Assembly: GCA_035041965.1 (NCBI GenBank) | Contig: JAPYMA010000147.1 | Span: 124,001-188,000, forward strand | Source: Anisakis pegreffii | Lineage: Eukaryota; Nematoda; Chromadorea; Rhabditida; Anisakidae | Length of the DNA stretch: 64,000 nucleotides | Direction: 5' to 3' | Shown here: positions 26,706 to 39,700 of the stretch, in pieces | How positions within the stretch are numbered: the first letter of the stretch is position 1 | How the letters are laid out: every line of letters starts with the position of its first letter | Program-made: the position numbers and the translations under genes | Notes under the pieces: generated by a model | The model's input: the letters and a program-made list of their open reading frames with translations, nothing else | Databases searched by the model: none | Told to the model about the DNA's origin: nothing

Positions 26706-27202
26706 ATGGTCAAGGTCAAATTTTACTTGTTGGTGCCAGTCTTGCTTACTTTATGTTGGACAGAGAAGTTCGCACAGAGTTCATCGGAGGTTTGAAGATT
26801 TCCTCACTTTCAGATTGAACAATTGTGACTTAGAGTGTTGAAGACGTGTGCAGACTTTTACAAGAGTGCTGAAGGGTGTCAAGTTTGACAGTTGAAGTTT
26901 CAGTGATAAGAAATGATGTATTCATTGGGCACATGAAAAAGATTTCCACGAGACAAGTTAAAGCAATAAATGGACTGAACTTTCAGCTTTCCACTCGACT
27001 GCAGAAACGTTTTCATTCGTTGGCACATCTCCGCAACGGACGTTTGTACCTAGCAAATGAGAACACGAAAACAAGGGGTATCAAACGATACACTGACGAT
27101 GTTGTTACAGCACTGCAACCGGACGATGACGATGGATTGATGTACACGGAAAATGATGCCTCTGAGCTGGGCAGATATTACTTGCCTTGGTGGACTTACT
27201 AA
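26706..27202 (+). CDS. Secreted prepropeptide, neuropeptide-like, 99 residues, 2 exons
   Basis: Exons 26706-26789 and 26987-27202, joined in phase 0. The start follows an acceptor (GATTTCCAG ending at 26694) by 11 bases, the pattern of a trans-spliced worm gene. Residues 1-24 form a signal peptide (MVKVKFYLLVPVLLTLCWTE, cleavage near FAQ/SSS). The rest contains two Lys-Arg sites (after LQ and after RGI) that would release FHSLAHLRNG..RGI (24 residues) and a C-terminal acidic piece starting YTDDVV and ending RYYLPWWTY. This is the architecture of a peptide-hormone precursor. I do not recognise the mature sequence, and no Gly-Lys-Arg amidation signal is present. Alternative: a small secreted protein processed at one dibasic site. 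The reading frame and splice are well supported; the function is inferred from architecture only. Confidence 0.6.
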
Positions 27203-28222
27203 GTGATTGATGCAGTTGCAAGGAACATTCATAATCAATCGAATTATTTTGATCATACTAGATAGGAAGAGCATATTTGAATAATTTTTAAGAAAGGTTT
27301 GCGTAAGCTTTTAAAACATCCATCGTTTGCAGCTTACAATGACTCAGCGTTGTGCTCTCATCGAACATTCATCATTATGAATGAAAATTTATCACAATGC
27401 TGTAATTATAAGAATAAATTGATTCGAGTGAGTTTCTAGTTATTGTACAATAAAACTGAATGTTGGTTGGTTCACTTAAATTGTCGATGCAAAAAATGAT
27501 TGGTTTCGTTAATGTTATCGAAGACTGTCACGCACATTTGTTCATCAAAATATCTAACAAAAAATAGCGATTTCCTAACCGCTCCGAAATCATCCACTCT
27601 GTACAGGTGCGAATGAACAGATTCAAAAGCACGTGTTCATTTCTGTTCACTTTTTGGGAAGATATTGATGCTAGCATACGATTAGATTCGGAACTAACAA
27701 CATCGAAACGTGCTTGAACACATTTTCTTCTTTTTACCAGATCCTCTTGAAATCTCACTTGTTCGAAACAATGAACGATTACAATTCAGTGATCCTTTAC
27801 GTTGGCAAAATCGCCTCTGAGAGCAAATTTCCATCTCAAAAACATTTGCTTGTCAGCCTGAATTATCCATCATTATTAGTTATTTCCATAGACTCTTGAA
27901 CACTGTCATGCTCATTATCATTGCAGCAGCAAAGATATTTTAATTGTAGCAAACAGTCGATGAAATACAATATTGCCGCTGGATGAAGCATTAATTAGAG
28001 GTAATTGTTTTGCTGTTGTCGCCTTCGCTGCGTTCACAGATACCCGAGGTGTTCCGAAGAGGATTCTGTAGCATCAAGAAACAAACAAGAAGAAGACCAC
28101 ATGATGCAATCCAGAGTTCCATTTACATTCACGATGAATCATTCTTGATCAATACATTTGAGATCAACATGACCGACGAGTTGCTAACAATTTATTCACA
28201 AAGAATACCATTGTCACAAAGA

Positions 28223-28255
28223 ATTATTAGTGCTCTGATTGTGAGCACTAATAAT
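28223..28255. repeat. Perfect 13-bp hairpin
   Basis: ATTATTAGTGCTC and its exact reverse complement are separated by seven bases (TGATTGT). It lies in an intergenic stretch with no gene context, and no T-run follows that would make it a Pol III product. Confidence 0.6.
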
Positions 28256-29130
28256 AATCCCATCATATTTCAACGAAATAAAGTAAACTGATAGAAAAAA
28301 ATATCTTTTTTGATGAAAAGAGTAACGAACAGGAACAAAACTTCTCAAATTTCAACTAAATTTCAGTAAAAGTTCAATTTTTTTGATGAGAGAAGTGCAG
28401 TTGATTATCACAAACATTTCAAATAGCTACAATTTATCTCAAACTAAAAAGTATATTGCAATCAGCCAACTAAAAAGTATGCAGTTAGCGATATGGCTTT
28501 ATATAATCAACAACAGAATGTTTATCTTATAAATTCAACAAGTCAAGAACGCTGAAATTTTCTCGAATACTTCAGTTTAGTAGCATTCATCAAGAACTTT
28601 TACATTACTCGACTTTTGAGTGTATCCAAATGAACGAAGTGCATTCAATGGAACATCTTCAAAACTATAAAAATGTCAATAAGAGTATCGTATTACTAGC
28701 TTCTATTCCATGTTTTTGAGGACTAAATTTGAAGTGCTACTGTCGAGTTCAAACTGTTCAGTGCTCTACTATCTGGAATTACGTGGCAGTTTATTGACTC
28801 AGGACTTAATACTCCAACCTCATCCATTCATCGAAAGTAGCTAATTTGCAATCATCAGTTGATTTCGATTCTGCTTCAGCATAATTTGAGTTGCTTGTGC
28901 TCAAGTTGTCAACGAATTAACCTCTTCAGTAATCTGCTGATTCTATCTTGGAACGAAGTCCGAAAGTACTGATCTCGAGATCACTTCTTTGTCAACTTCA
29001 TGAAAATTCAATGGAAACAACACATTGATCATTATGGAGAGATATACAAGGATATTCACGCAGATCAATTATATTTTTCTGAGATTTCCAATCAATTATG
29101 CGCTTCGTTTCTTCAGCAAGACTTTCGATA

Positions 29131-29217
29131 ATGTCAACTGAATGGAGATTATGTGCACCGTTGGTTGTACTGATTAGTTTTGATGTGATTTATAGCTCAA
29201 GCAGAAAACGTTCTACG
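29131..29217 (+). CDS. Possible first exon encoding a signal peptide (unresolved gene)
   Basis: An excellent acceptor (CGTTTCTTCAG, ending 29116) stands 14 bases before an ATG. The following 29 codons read as a signal peptide (Met-Ser-Thr-Glu-Trp, then the hydrophobic core APLVVLISFDVIY) followed by SSSRKRST and a GTAATT donor at 29218. Downstream acceptors near 29427 or 29457 exist, but I could not find a convincing second exon. This could be the first exon of another small secreted peptide gene or a chance arrangement. Confidence 0.25.
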
Positions 29218-31128
29218 GTAATTGATTTTGAAGAAACAGTTCGTTTCAGTGTCTCAATGCTTGAATTCCAGTTAAGTTTACGAAGCGATAGTTGCAAAGT
29301 CGTTTCGCTTGTTACTGGTTTGCGTATCTAATTTACGGTTCGGTGAATCTGAAAACTTGATATACAGTTACCAATGGAGTAAACGAAAATGAAGGCTAGA
29401 ACTTTGCAGCTCTTGATGCCTTTCAGCTAAAGGTATCGTCCGTTCACTTCTTTTTCAGCATTTACTCATTTTGTGAAATATTGCAAAATCCATTGGTCAT
29501 TCGTACGGGTAATGAAGGGAAAATTGAGGAGAATCATAGTTTGTTATACTTCAGCAATTCAACCAGTTGATCATTCATTACCTCTTTCCGAGAATGCTAC
29601 GATTTCCCGGATTAAAAACATTATTGTCTGTTTATGAAATGGAAATTAATGAATGACCAACGACAGCCTTAGCAAACACGTCCTACTTTAGTCAGCACAT
29701 TAGCTCAGGATCAGACTATTTGCAGCAATAAGTGTTCGAACAACGTTTGGGGTGGTGAGAACAAGGAATGCTGAAAATGGGTTGAACAAAACGTTGTGAA
29801 AATTTTGCAAGGACTCGAGACTGGTGACAATGGTAACAGTACGTGTTGGCGTTAGGAGTGTGCTGAACAGTTCATGCTTATGAAAATCGTTTTGTTGTAG
29901 TTCAATGCACTGAATTTGACTTGCACAATGAGGCAAAATATTTGATCGTTATCGATCGTTTGTTACTGTATTATTCTATGAGAGTTTATCACCATTATTA
30001 TCATAAATATTGATACTGATTGCTATTATTATTGTTTCTGTTATATCATTATTACTATTGTTACAGTTACTGTGCGTGAAGTCCATATAATACTTCAAAA
30101 TGCCAACTGATTCAGTTAGGGAATTCTGTTTGAGTAGTCGAAAGTAGAGTCGAAGAATACTCTGAGAATGCAGATATTTTAGGTGTTTTCATTGTGCAGA
30201 CAGCGTCCGGACATTAACAATGAGATCATTTTTCAAATACGTATTAGACGAACACACATAAACTGACGATGAAATAATGAAAATCCGACTGATAGTGATA
30301 TGTACACGTGATATTCGAAATTTTTGATTGGAATTATTCTTGAACGAGATAATTTAGCATCGAACGTTTTTTGGTGCAATAGTACTCCTCGTGAAAGGTT
30401 CATTGCTTCGGCTCAGGCACATAAAGGCTAATCCGAAACATAAAAGCTTTCTTAGCTCTTGATGAAGCGTAGCGGCGAGTGTCGAAGCCAAAGCATCCCG
30501 TACCCTCGTCAAATATTCACACCTTACAAATGAGTCAACTGATATTCACATATATACATTATATCTATCGCAAAAGCTTCAGCATATGTTGCAATCAAAA
30601 TCGTACAACTGAACAGTGTCGAGCATTGTCTTTGAATACCACAGGAGTACATCGAAGATCGATCCTCAAAGGATATCTGTGTCCACTTTGCCAACTGCCA
30701 AGCTATCGGCTGAAACAAAGCAAGTTTTCTACATCAGAATCAATTACGGATGGATCAATCAATCTGTCCCTTCCAAGATATTTTTTCAAAGGAAGAATAT
30801 GATTCGTCTCGAATTTCGATGTTGATCCTCTTTAGAATTCAGTAAATGTTGAAATACGATTTAAGAAATTCGATGCGAAATGCACGGATTTGCAAACGTC
30901 TGTAGACTATGCTACATACACGACATCAAACTGCTGAATGCCGTTCAATATGAAAAAAAAAACTGAATTTGAGACAGAAACTAACAGCTGTAAATCTCAA
31001 AGGATTTGCAAAATTAAATTTCTGTGAAAATGCATTGTCCGAACAGTTTAATGGAAAATTATCCAATTCACTTTCAACTTTTTTCCATTCACAAATCGAG
31101 AATTTCATTTGAATCGCATAATTCAATC

Positions 31129-33702
31129 TCACACAAAGCGATTTCGCAAGAACGATAAAGTCGTACAAAAAGTGAGTGGAACGAATGGAATATGATCAGA
31201 TGCTGCAGAGAAGAGACGTGAAAGCTTTAATGCTATTTCAGAGATTCAAAAATGCCGAAGGCATACGAAAACTTTCAAGATATGAAACTTTCAATTCACT
31301 AAGAAAACTTCCATATAATTCTCATGCTACTCACAGCGAAAGTCAATCGCACTAAACGAATAACACCAGCCATTGCGAAACGTGCATCGGGAAAGGTACA
31401 TAATTGATAACAAGCTGAATCAGAAGTGATCGTAACTCACCTGACGCCAGAACATTCAGCTCTTTTCTGCACAACTCAACCACATGAATTTGCCACAGGT
31501 GAAATAAGCAGAATATTACATTGGCTAGATGGATCACTATGGACGTCACCGAACTATCATACGAATCTGCAATTATTGGCAGACACTAAGCAATCCAGTT
31601 ATCGCATCAAAAAATAGTTTTGACTGAAATTGATTCAGAAATGTGCAATTAGTCAGTTCGAATTTTAAAAAAGCGTTTTCCATCAATCATCAATAATTGA
31701 ACTGAATAGAAGCGATAGTTTATAGCGAACGACTTGTGAAACTATCAAATAATCGTACGTAAAATGATAAAAGAAACCTTTTGGAGCAGTTTTTAGCGCG
31801 AAGATACTGTAGAAAAACAAATAGGCACCCAACAAGATGGACAGTACGAAAGTGGTCGCCTTAAAAAAAGCTTCATTTTGCATTGCAGTCTTTTGAATGA
31901 CCAACCCCAAGCTAATCTCAAAACTGCAACTTTTTATTCGAAACGCTCATTCAATTCGACATCGCTGGTTATGACCTCAACGAATGCGCGAATTATTTCT
32001 CGATAATGTCGACAGGAAAGAGCTGATTAGTTGATTTCCGATTCAATTCGCTTTCGAAATAATTGCGACTGAGACATATCATGCAATCATTCGTGAGTAA
32101 ATAATATTGTGTCAAATTATTAACATAATATGTACCAACTCATGCGTGGCAGTTCATTGTCTTTTTTTGGTTTAAGAAACTCCCCGGCAAATTTCATAGC
32201 TAATGATAACGAACTGCTGGGAAGGTTCAAAGAATATCTTTCATAGAACGAAGAAGGTCCAAAGAACGAATAAGCAAGATTCAACGCAGAAAAGAATATC
32301 TTTCCGAAGTTTGCTAGTTATTCAATGCACATATGTATACATTTCGAAAGAGTCACATTCGATTCGCATTCGACTGCAACAATGAAAATGCCTCGATAAT
32401 TTATATCAATTTCTGATGTTCATGGTTTGAAAGTTTATATGAAATCCTTTTCTTAATGATTTTCTAGATAGCCGTAACGATGCATTTAATCTTATTGAAT
32501 AAGATCGAAAAAGAATTTATTGGGATTTACCCACTTCAATGAAAACTGCACTCAAAAAGGCCTTTGAATTTGTCGAGACAAAAAAAGAAGTTAACAAATA
32601 AGTTGTCTGCTTCGGTTCTCACGACAACTTGCGAAGTTTGGATTGTTGCACTAATAATATGTAAAGATGCATGAAAACGTCATTAGTTCTCAATTTCTTG
32701 AGATAACTTTAGCATAAATAACGCAAACCGTAGGAGAGTGCTTAAACATTTGGCTTTCATGGAAAATTGTGCTCGTATCCATCTCTATTACAATTATAAG
32801 AATATGGTTACCGTATCGCAATAACAAATGTTATGAGCACAGTTGTTCAAGCGATACGGTAATCATATTCTTATACTCATCATCGTTTGCGAGACGTGAT
32901 TGCCTATCATTGCAGTATGTTGCTTGTATTCATTCACTGCTTGGCTATGTCTGTGCTTGTTATTTATCACAGAAACTCAGCGAATGTCATCTGTGACAGA
33001 TTTGTTTATCGCGTTTAAAACGAGTGCACTGAAGGTGAATGTGATGATGATTCGAAATGTCAAAGAAAAAATGATGCATTATTGACTCACAACCCAAACC
33101 ATAAACGGATAAAGCAATGCGGCTTTATTCATTCGTAACGACAACGCAGCCATCACAAATATAGCCGTCGTTAACCATAACCCGTAATAGAACGTATACG
33201 GGAAGAACGCATAAATGAACGCAATCACCAACGTGATGTGATAGATTAAAAGCGCTTTCGTGATTGTCTGCAAAAAGACATACTCTTATCACGGTTCGTT
33301 TGCGTCAGAGTAGATATAGAGATGGAATTTGATATTTTCATATAGTCAAGCATTCACTTCTATATTTCTGGAAGGTAGTAATGGTTATGAAATTGACTTT
33401 GATAAAGTATTTACTAATGAGAAGGAAACATATCAACAAGAATCAGTTTCAAATAAATGCTGCATGTTTTTTGCAGTTAAAAAAGCCATCGTTAGCGGTT
33501 TCGTGCTCAACAGAGTGTTATTAAGAACATCTAAAACCAAATGTGGAAGTACCGATGGTCTAGCTTTGCACAGAGATAGCTGTTGTATGGGATCACTGTT
33601 TCGTGCGTCTGACTGACGTTTTGAAGATGGCTCGTAGATGAGTACAGTTGAGCTTGATATTGGTGTGTTGGCTGAGGATGGAAATTCACTTGTGGGGGCC
33701 AT
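31129..33702 (-). CDS. Four-transmembrane protein of unknown function, 5 exons, 211 residues
   Basis: Minus-strand exons 33702-33553, 33267-33091, 31916-31778, 31536-31441 and 31202-31129; all phases agree. The ATG at 33702 follows a strong acceptor (GTTCATGTTTCAG) by nine bases, suggesting trans-splicing. The first 50 residues are hydrophilic and Ser/Pro-rich (MAPTSEFPSSANTPISSS), probably cytosolic. Hydrophobic segments then follow: ALLIYHITLVIAFIYAFF, GLWLTTAIFVMAALSL, an amphipathic loop, TFVLSILLGAYLFFYSIF and VIHLANVIFCLFHLWQ. The arrangement resembles the many small worm tetraspan proteins without assigned function; I do not recognise a named family. The acceptor of exon 3 (TTTGAG at 31917) and the last exon are the weakest calls. 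The intron at 31917-33090 contains a 24-bp inverted repeat. Confidence 0.62.
32796..32874. repeat. 24-bp inverted repeat with 31-bp loop
   Basis: ATAAGAATATGGTTACCGTA..CGC at 32796-32819 and its reverse complement at 32851-32874 differ at one base. It sits in the long intron of the minus-strand four-TM gene, so the pre-mRNA could fold a 24-bp hairpin there. No target duplication or similar arms elsewhere were seen. Confidence 0.75.
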
Positions 33703-36700
33703 TTTGATGAGCTGAAACATGAACGCGATAAGGAGAATGAATCTGAGCAGAACAGAACGAGTGAAGGTTCTGGAACGACCGAGTGCTGAGACCATATAAA
33801 ACCGTCACGTTGATAATAACGGTGATTGCAAAGAGATGACAATTTAATTAATATTAACATTGATTGTCACTCTGCTAATGATAGCATTAACATAATAATG
33901 CCAAACATAACGCCAGTGAGACGACAGTCATCGACACCAACAGTCCAAAAGTTATCAAAATTTGCAAGTCATAAACTGCTTGCGAAAGAATCGATCATAT
34001 TGAGGTAGCATATTGAGGCTAAAGGGTAGCACCAAACAAATAAGCACTGCTCATCAACTGCCGCTTCATCCACTTCAAATCAGTAATGATGTCGAAATTC
34101 CCATCCGTACCAATGGCAACATATTAAGTGAAAAAAAATTCAAGTAAAAACTTTCTGGGCAATTTCGTTAGCGATTCATTTGCAACGAATTCATAGGAAT
34201 TTAGAGAAATGATCTAAACTGATTGGTCTCGTTCTAATTCTAAGCCGAATCGAAAAAATAGGTCTCAGCCCAAACATGAGCTTGAATGTTACCGTGAGAT
34301 TAAGCCTTCAACGCATAACAGCAATGAAATGTGTATGAGTCACTCTTAGTAAGAGACTTCTTTAGAGCCAAAATAGCGAACAATTCTAACACTGTATTGA
34401 GCAGAAACAATCACGTTGCGAAATGCTTCTTTTGCTTGCTTTCGATGCAGAGACAATTTCAGAAAACCACTCAAACATTTCTCAGAGCACTTCATAGAAC
34501 GTCGTCTATTCAACGCAAAAACGTAACGGCAGCATACGCAATGTGAGTAAGCATTATGAAATAAGATGTATTCAATTTCTGTCACCGTCGTCCTTAGAGC
34601 AGTTGCGCTCGCGTTTTAGATGAGATTCCAAGCATGAAAATACCTTTACATGGATTATAATAACAACTGCTCCTTCAGTGAAAACAATCGGAAGTGATTC
34701 CAGCCGCTTACGCCGTCACGTCCATTTAGCTGATCAATCTTGAGAGCATATGAGTTCCGATTGGTTAAATTTTCGAATTGGGAGCAAAATCAATGGAATG
34801 AAGGATGAGGAGTGAACAGTAGAATGAATAATTGATAGCCTCGTATGAAGCACACTTCTCTCTCTTCAGATATCATTCAGAAGCAGTCATTAAACCGAAA
34901 CGATTAAAACGATCAATGCGCAAAAGCTTATTGTCGAAGAGCAATGTCACTTCAATTAATGATACATCGTTTGGAGGAAATCAAGAGTAAGAAAGCCAGC
35001 TTGACGAAGAAATCTCGTTGTTTTTGTTACATGCCATTGCATTCTTTCCATCAGCACTGCCTGCAACTCAGAACAGTGCGTGACATTTAAGCGCATATCT
35101 AATTTCATCCAACGAAGAAATGACTTACGCGCCAAGATGACCATTGCAAATCGTGTTCATCTCGACGGAATTCAGCTAATAGACGTAAGTTTATGTGAGA
35201 CATTGAATGCAACACGCTATAGTAACTGAACTAAACTTTAATAGTGAAAAGCAGTAACTAAATCAGACTTGAATAACGAACAACTTCGATGAGCCAGCGC
35301 ACTGGTTTGTTGTGGCTGTGATGAATGAGTGAAAACGTTTTTGCATTGCACTCTTGAAGACGATCTGATGAGCTGTGTCCTTTTGTGGTGTTCCGTTGGG
35401 AATTCTTTACTGACAGTGTACGAGTGGGCAATCGAGCCTAATTGCACTCATGAGACTTCATCTAAATAATGAGCAGGACTCTTCTGTTCAATTCATCCAT
35501 CGCCTTCTCAGAATATAACAAAAAAACTGACAACGATGTCACATTTGAGTAAGTAGTACTTTTGATGAATTGACCAAAAAGGACATGTGTTTGTTACAGC
35601 GAACAGCGTAAATGTAGCGCTGTCTGGGTTCTCGAATGATCTGTATGTCAGATATCATATATTCCTTCAAAAAAAGATTCATTTTGAATTCGTGCCACTT
35701 ACAAATGAAAACTCGCTGAATGAAATGAATCCTACCCGAACTTCAGGGTTTCTCATTAATGAGTCTGAACCAGATCCAATAGTTGACTAAAGTAAGTTTA
35801 ATGCAGGTTTTTGAATCTGTAATCGCATGCTGTATCGGATGATGACGTGCTCATAAAATATTGCAACTAGTTGGGTGGGTAAAACGAAAGTGGTTCTAGG
35901 AAAACACCGAATGTCAATTGATAGACTGTTCACGAGCGATTTTCGAACACGTTGATCATCGCGGACACCCTCGACGGAGATACGAAACGAAGAGCATTGG
36001 AAATGTTGTCAGAATGCAGATATGTTGTGAAATATCTCGCGAAATGGGAGTGGTAATAAATGGCTTTTTTGAGTAGACGAAATGAGATTACAAAGATTTG
36101 ATGATGCGCTTTTATGCAGCATCCATAGGTGATGGATTCCTGAATACTCATAAAGTTAATGAAAAGTCAAAAACATTTTGAACAAACGATCAGAAAACAC
36201 GATACATTTCAGAGGATAGTATCATATGAATGAATCAACCCTCTCTTGCAATACTGAATTCACTTGAACTAAGTATTATATCAATAAGTCATCCGAACAC
36301 TTCTCATGAATTCTCAATGAATTCTCAGTCGCAATTCGTCTTTCAGTCGAACTCAACCAAGCGAACGCTTTACGTATATTATTAATAATCAGAAAACTTT
36401 GCGTTCTTCGAAGAAAGCACTTATACATTAACAGACAGACGAGTGTTTTGATATGTGCACATGAAAAGCACATGTATTGAGTGTATTCAGCCACTCAAAA
36501 AGGAATATCCCGATGTGGTTTTAAGCTGATTCAAGTGTGCACTCTAAAGTGGATGAAAAAAAGGATAATTACCACCCACTGAACACATCTTATGAACGAA
36601 TGTTAGTGCATCACACATCAACTGTATGATAAACTAATCGTAAGCCTCCACAGTGTTGACAGCGTTTGAATCACTCAGCTCGTAATTCATGTGTAAAAGA

Positions 36701-39700
36701 CATTTGGCTCTTGTAACAGATGACATTCAGGATATTGCGGCATATGATCACAGACCAGGGTTGCACCGTAGCAAGAAATTCCTGAGCAAAATCCGTCGAG
36801 TTTTCGCGCAAGTTTGCGAAAATGAGCTTGTAGTCATTCCCAATCGATAGTATGGTGATGTCCGAATGACGAATGCTTTTTGCCGTCAACTTTGTAAATA
36901 AAGTCTGAAGCGCAGATACCAACAGCTGTTTTGGGTGCAAACAGCTTTTCACAAATCCTGGACTTTCTTGACCATTTTCCCGCATGTTGGGAATTCCCAA
37001 AAATGGCAAAAATCATTCTTCCCAGCCGCTCAGTGAAAGCAATCCTGGGGTTTTCCAGGAATTCTTGGGGTCGGAATCACCAATACTCAGCTAGATCCTG
37101 ATCAAAACTTCTTCGTTACTGATAAAATTCAACATTAGCTGAACGTCAAATGATAACGCGAATGGATTATTGAAAATAGTTCGTTGTTGTGCGCATTGTT
37201 GCGCTATGCTAACAAAATATTATGTTCTAACAAGAACTTCAATGATTTTCACGCAGATGGAAGGCGTTACAGCAATCAGCTTTAAATTAGATTGCGCACT
37301 TTCTGCTCGTCACACGAATCTGTCGTACTTACTTTAACCTTCTGTCGCCGGAATAATAGTCAAATTTACTGCTCATGTTCCTTCGATGCGACAAGATCAG
37401 TTCAAGATATGTAACAAAATAGAAACTTTATTCACGTCATCGAAGTTCATTGTGGCAAATTGGATATAACGAGTAACAGAGCAAAATTATCATAATGTTC
37501 AATTTGCAATGCTAATGTGCTCAACGGATCTGAACTCGGAAACCTAATCAACTGAATGTTTGTGTAAATCAAGACCCTAATTGCTTGAATTTCACTCATA
37601 GTTGCTCAATCATTGTGGTGGACTTATGGACACGAACTGCAGTGAAACACTGCTCTTTGGGCATCACAGTTGACTCTTTAGACTGGATTTTGAAAGTTCC
37701 TTGCATTTACACACTTGATTTCAACTCGTTAGCACATCGCTTATGGTAACGGGAATCTGAACTTATGAATGCGCTTATGAATTTTAAAAATTTTGTGCGT
37801 GAATCTTAAGAAATTTTTCTCGCGCACTTGTTATTGATAAGGAGTGAAGAATTTTCAAAATTCAGAGAATTCGATGACAATATGAATGAAAAGATCCGAA
37901 TGCACGAAGAATAAAGAAATGAACTGAAACAGTTTTCAAAATATTCTAACAATAAGAAATTCCACACACAACCTTCCACGCCACCTTACGGTTGCTAAGG
38001 TGAGGAATTAGTCAAACACTCACAGCAAATCAAATAATTTATTGATTGTAGATAAATCTAAGGAATCGGAACTCGACGATCGCGTTTATCTATTGAGTAC
38101 GCTGTCTGATGCGTTGAGATAGGACAGGACAAACGATGATAAGACCAATCAGTTAATTAGTTTGGAAAAAAATTGAGTTGGAATAGAATTTCTTCATTTC
38201 TTATCAGCACGAACAGTGCATGATCTACATTCCTTAAGATCTATGCGCAGGTTTGAAATTAAGATTGTTGAAAATGAGATTTGTGTATCGATTCATAATC
38301 TCAAGTGCCCGCAAAATAATCAGAAAATTTTGCGATTAAACTATGATTCGTTGCAAAACAAAAAAAAAAGGTTCATAACAATGAGTTTCGATGAACAGTC
38401 TTGAATTGCTGACGGCAAGTTTAAATGTGTTCTCATGTTACGGTCAGTGAAAATGTCAGTCGCGTCTAGGTCAGAGAAGTTTAATGAAAGGCGTCGTTCC
38501 AAGAGCAAAGTCCTCGGATTGTGAACGCAATTTCGTTGAACATACTTTCGAAAAAGAAGCTCTTTGCTTGGCCAGTTTTCGATTGAACTGTGCTCACTCA
38601 GTTTATTGCTTTCACTGCGTTGAAACAACGGAAAATGTCCGAAGTACGGTAAACAGCGCAGATTCATACATCAAAAAGCATTCGGAGTTGTCAGATTTTC
38701 GTCGGTAGTCCGTCCGTTCGATAGAACAAGGCAAAACAATGAATTTGCTGGTTATAGTTACTGGAGGTCAGCAGCTAGAATATCATAACTGCACTGGTGT
38801 GATTTGAATTCGGAACTTGACTTGGTTTAAAAAAATTTATTGTATTAACATACATACCTAGGAATCTGGAGCATAAAGCAGAAGTATAATCGTATATCTC
38901 CCAGCTTTCAAGATAACGACAGCATGGAGATAAGGTTATTTTGACTGCGAAACGATTTAGCATTCGCTCATTGGCATGAGAAATGAAACGCACCTGCTGC
39001 GAATCAAAATCCATCTTAAGAATTTTTTATGTGGATGACAGCTGCTTCAAAAATCGACATTTCTAGCCAGCTTTGATGGGCTACCTTCGTAGATGCACTT
39101 GTTGTTAGTGCCTTTGAAAAAAAGTTGTCTTCAACTGCAATTATAATGTAATATCATCGAATATGAATGAAGTGACGATCGATTCAAAAGAGAAACGAAA
39201 ACACGAACGGTTTCGAGACACATCTCAAGGGTTCGCTTTCAGACGGCAAAAAAAAACAACTCCTCTTTGGTAAACATACGCTAAACACTTAATCCAGATT
39301 CAGCAACCAATCATCATTCTACTGAGAAGCCGATGACATCGTGGTTATATTTCGATGACTCCTAACAATGACTTCGTTAATGTCACGTGAACTGTCACAA
39401 TTGCGATAGCACAAAAAAGGTTTATTCACTGACATGAAAACTTTTTGGGTGAACCAAATGCACGAGAGTACGAATTAAATTGATCGGCATACAGCAGATC
39501 AATTAAGAGGAGGACATTGATTATGGATTACAATTCTGTTTATAAAGCACACGCGTAGCGACGTTTTAAATCCAAAAAAACATCTGTTGCAGAGAGGTAA
39601 TGAGCTTTTGTGTCCCAAGAGTGCCCTCCATCAGTATTAAACGAGATAATCGTAATTTGATTGTCGTGACACTTTTTTTTCGAATAATGAAGCATTGAAG

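Larger units (their letters stand above)
27203..31128. other. Intergenic region (3.9 kb), one exon-like segment
   Basis: Between the prepropeptide gene and the 3' end of the minus-strand four-TM gene. It holds a short perfect hairpin at 28223-28255 and a possible signal-peptide exon at 29131-29217. Otherwise I see only scattered open stretches without splice partners and a patch of ATT/TAT-rich simple sequence near 29980-30065. Confidence 0.5.

Noticed and set aside
35473..35640. Possible two-exon 39-residue ORF (MSRTLLFNSS..) with GTAAGT donor and TTACAG acceptor
   Set aside because: Product too short, intron of about 48 bases, and no recognisable feature; chance is likely in 7 kb of AT-rich DNA.
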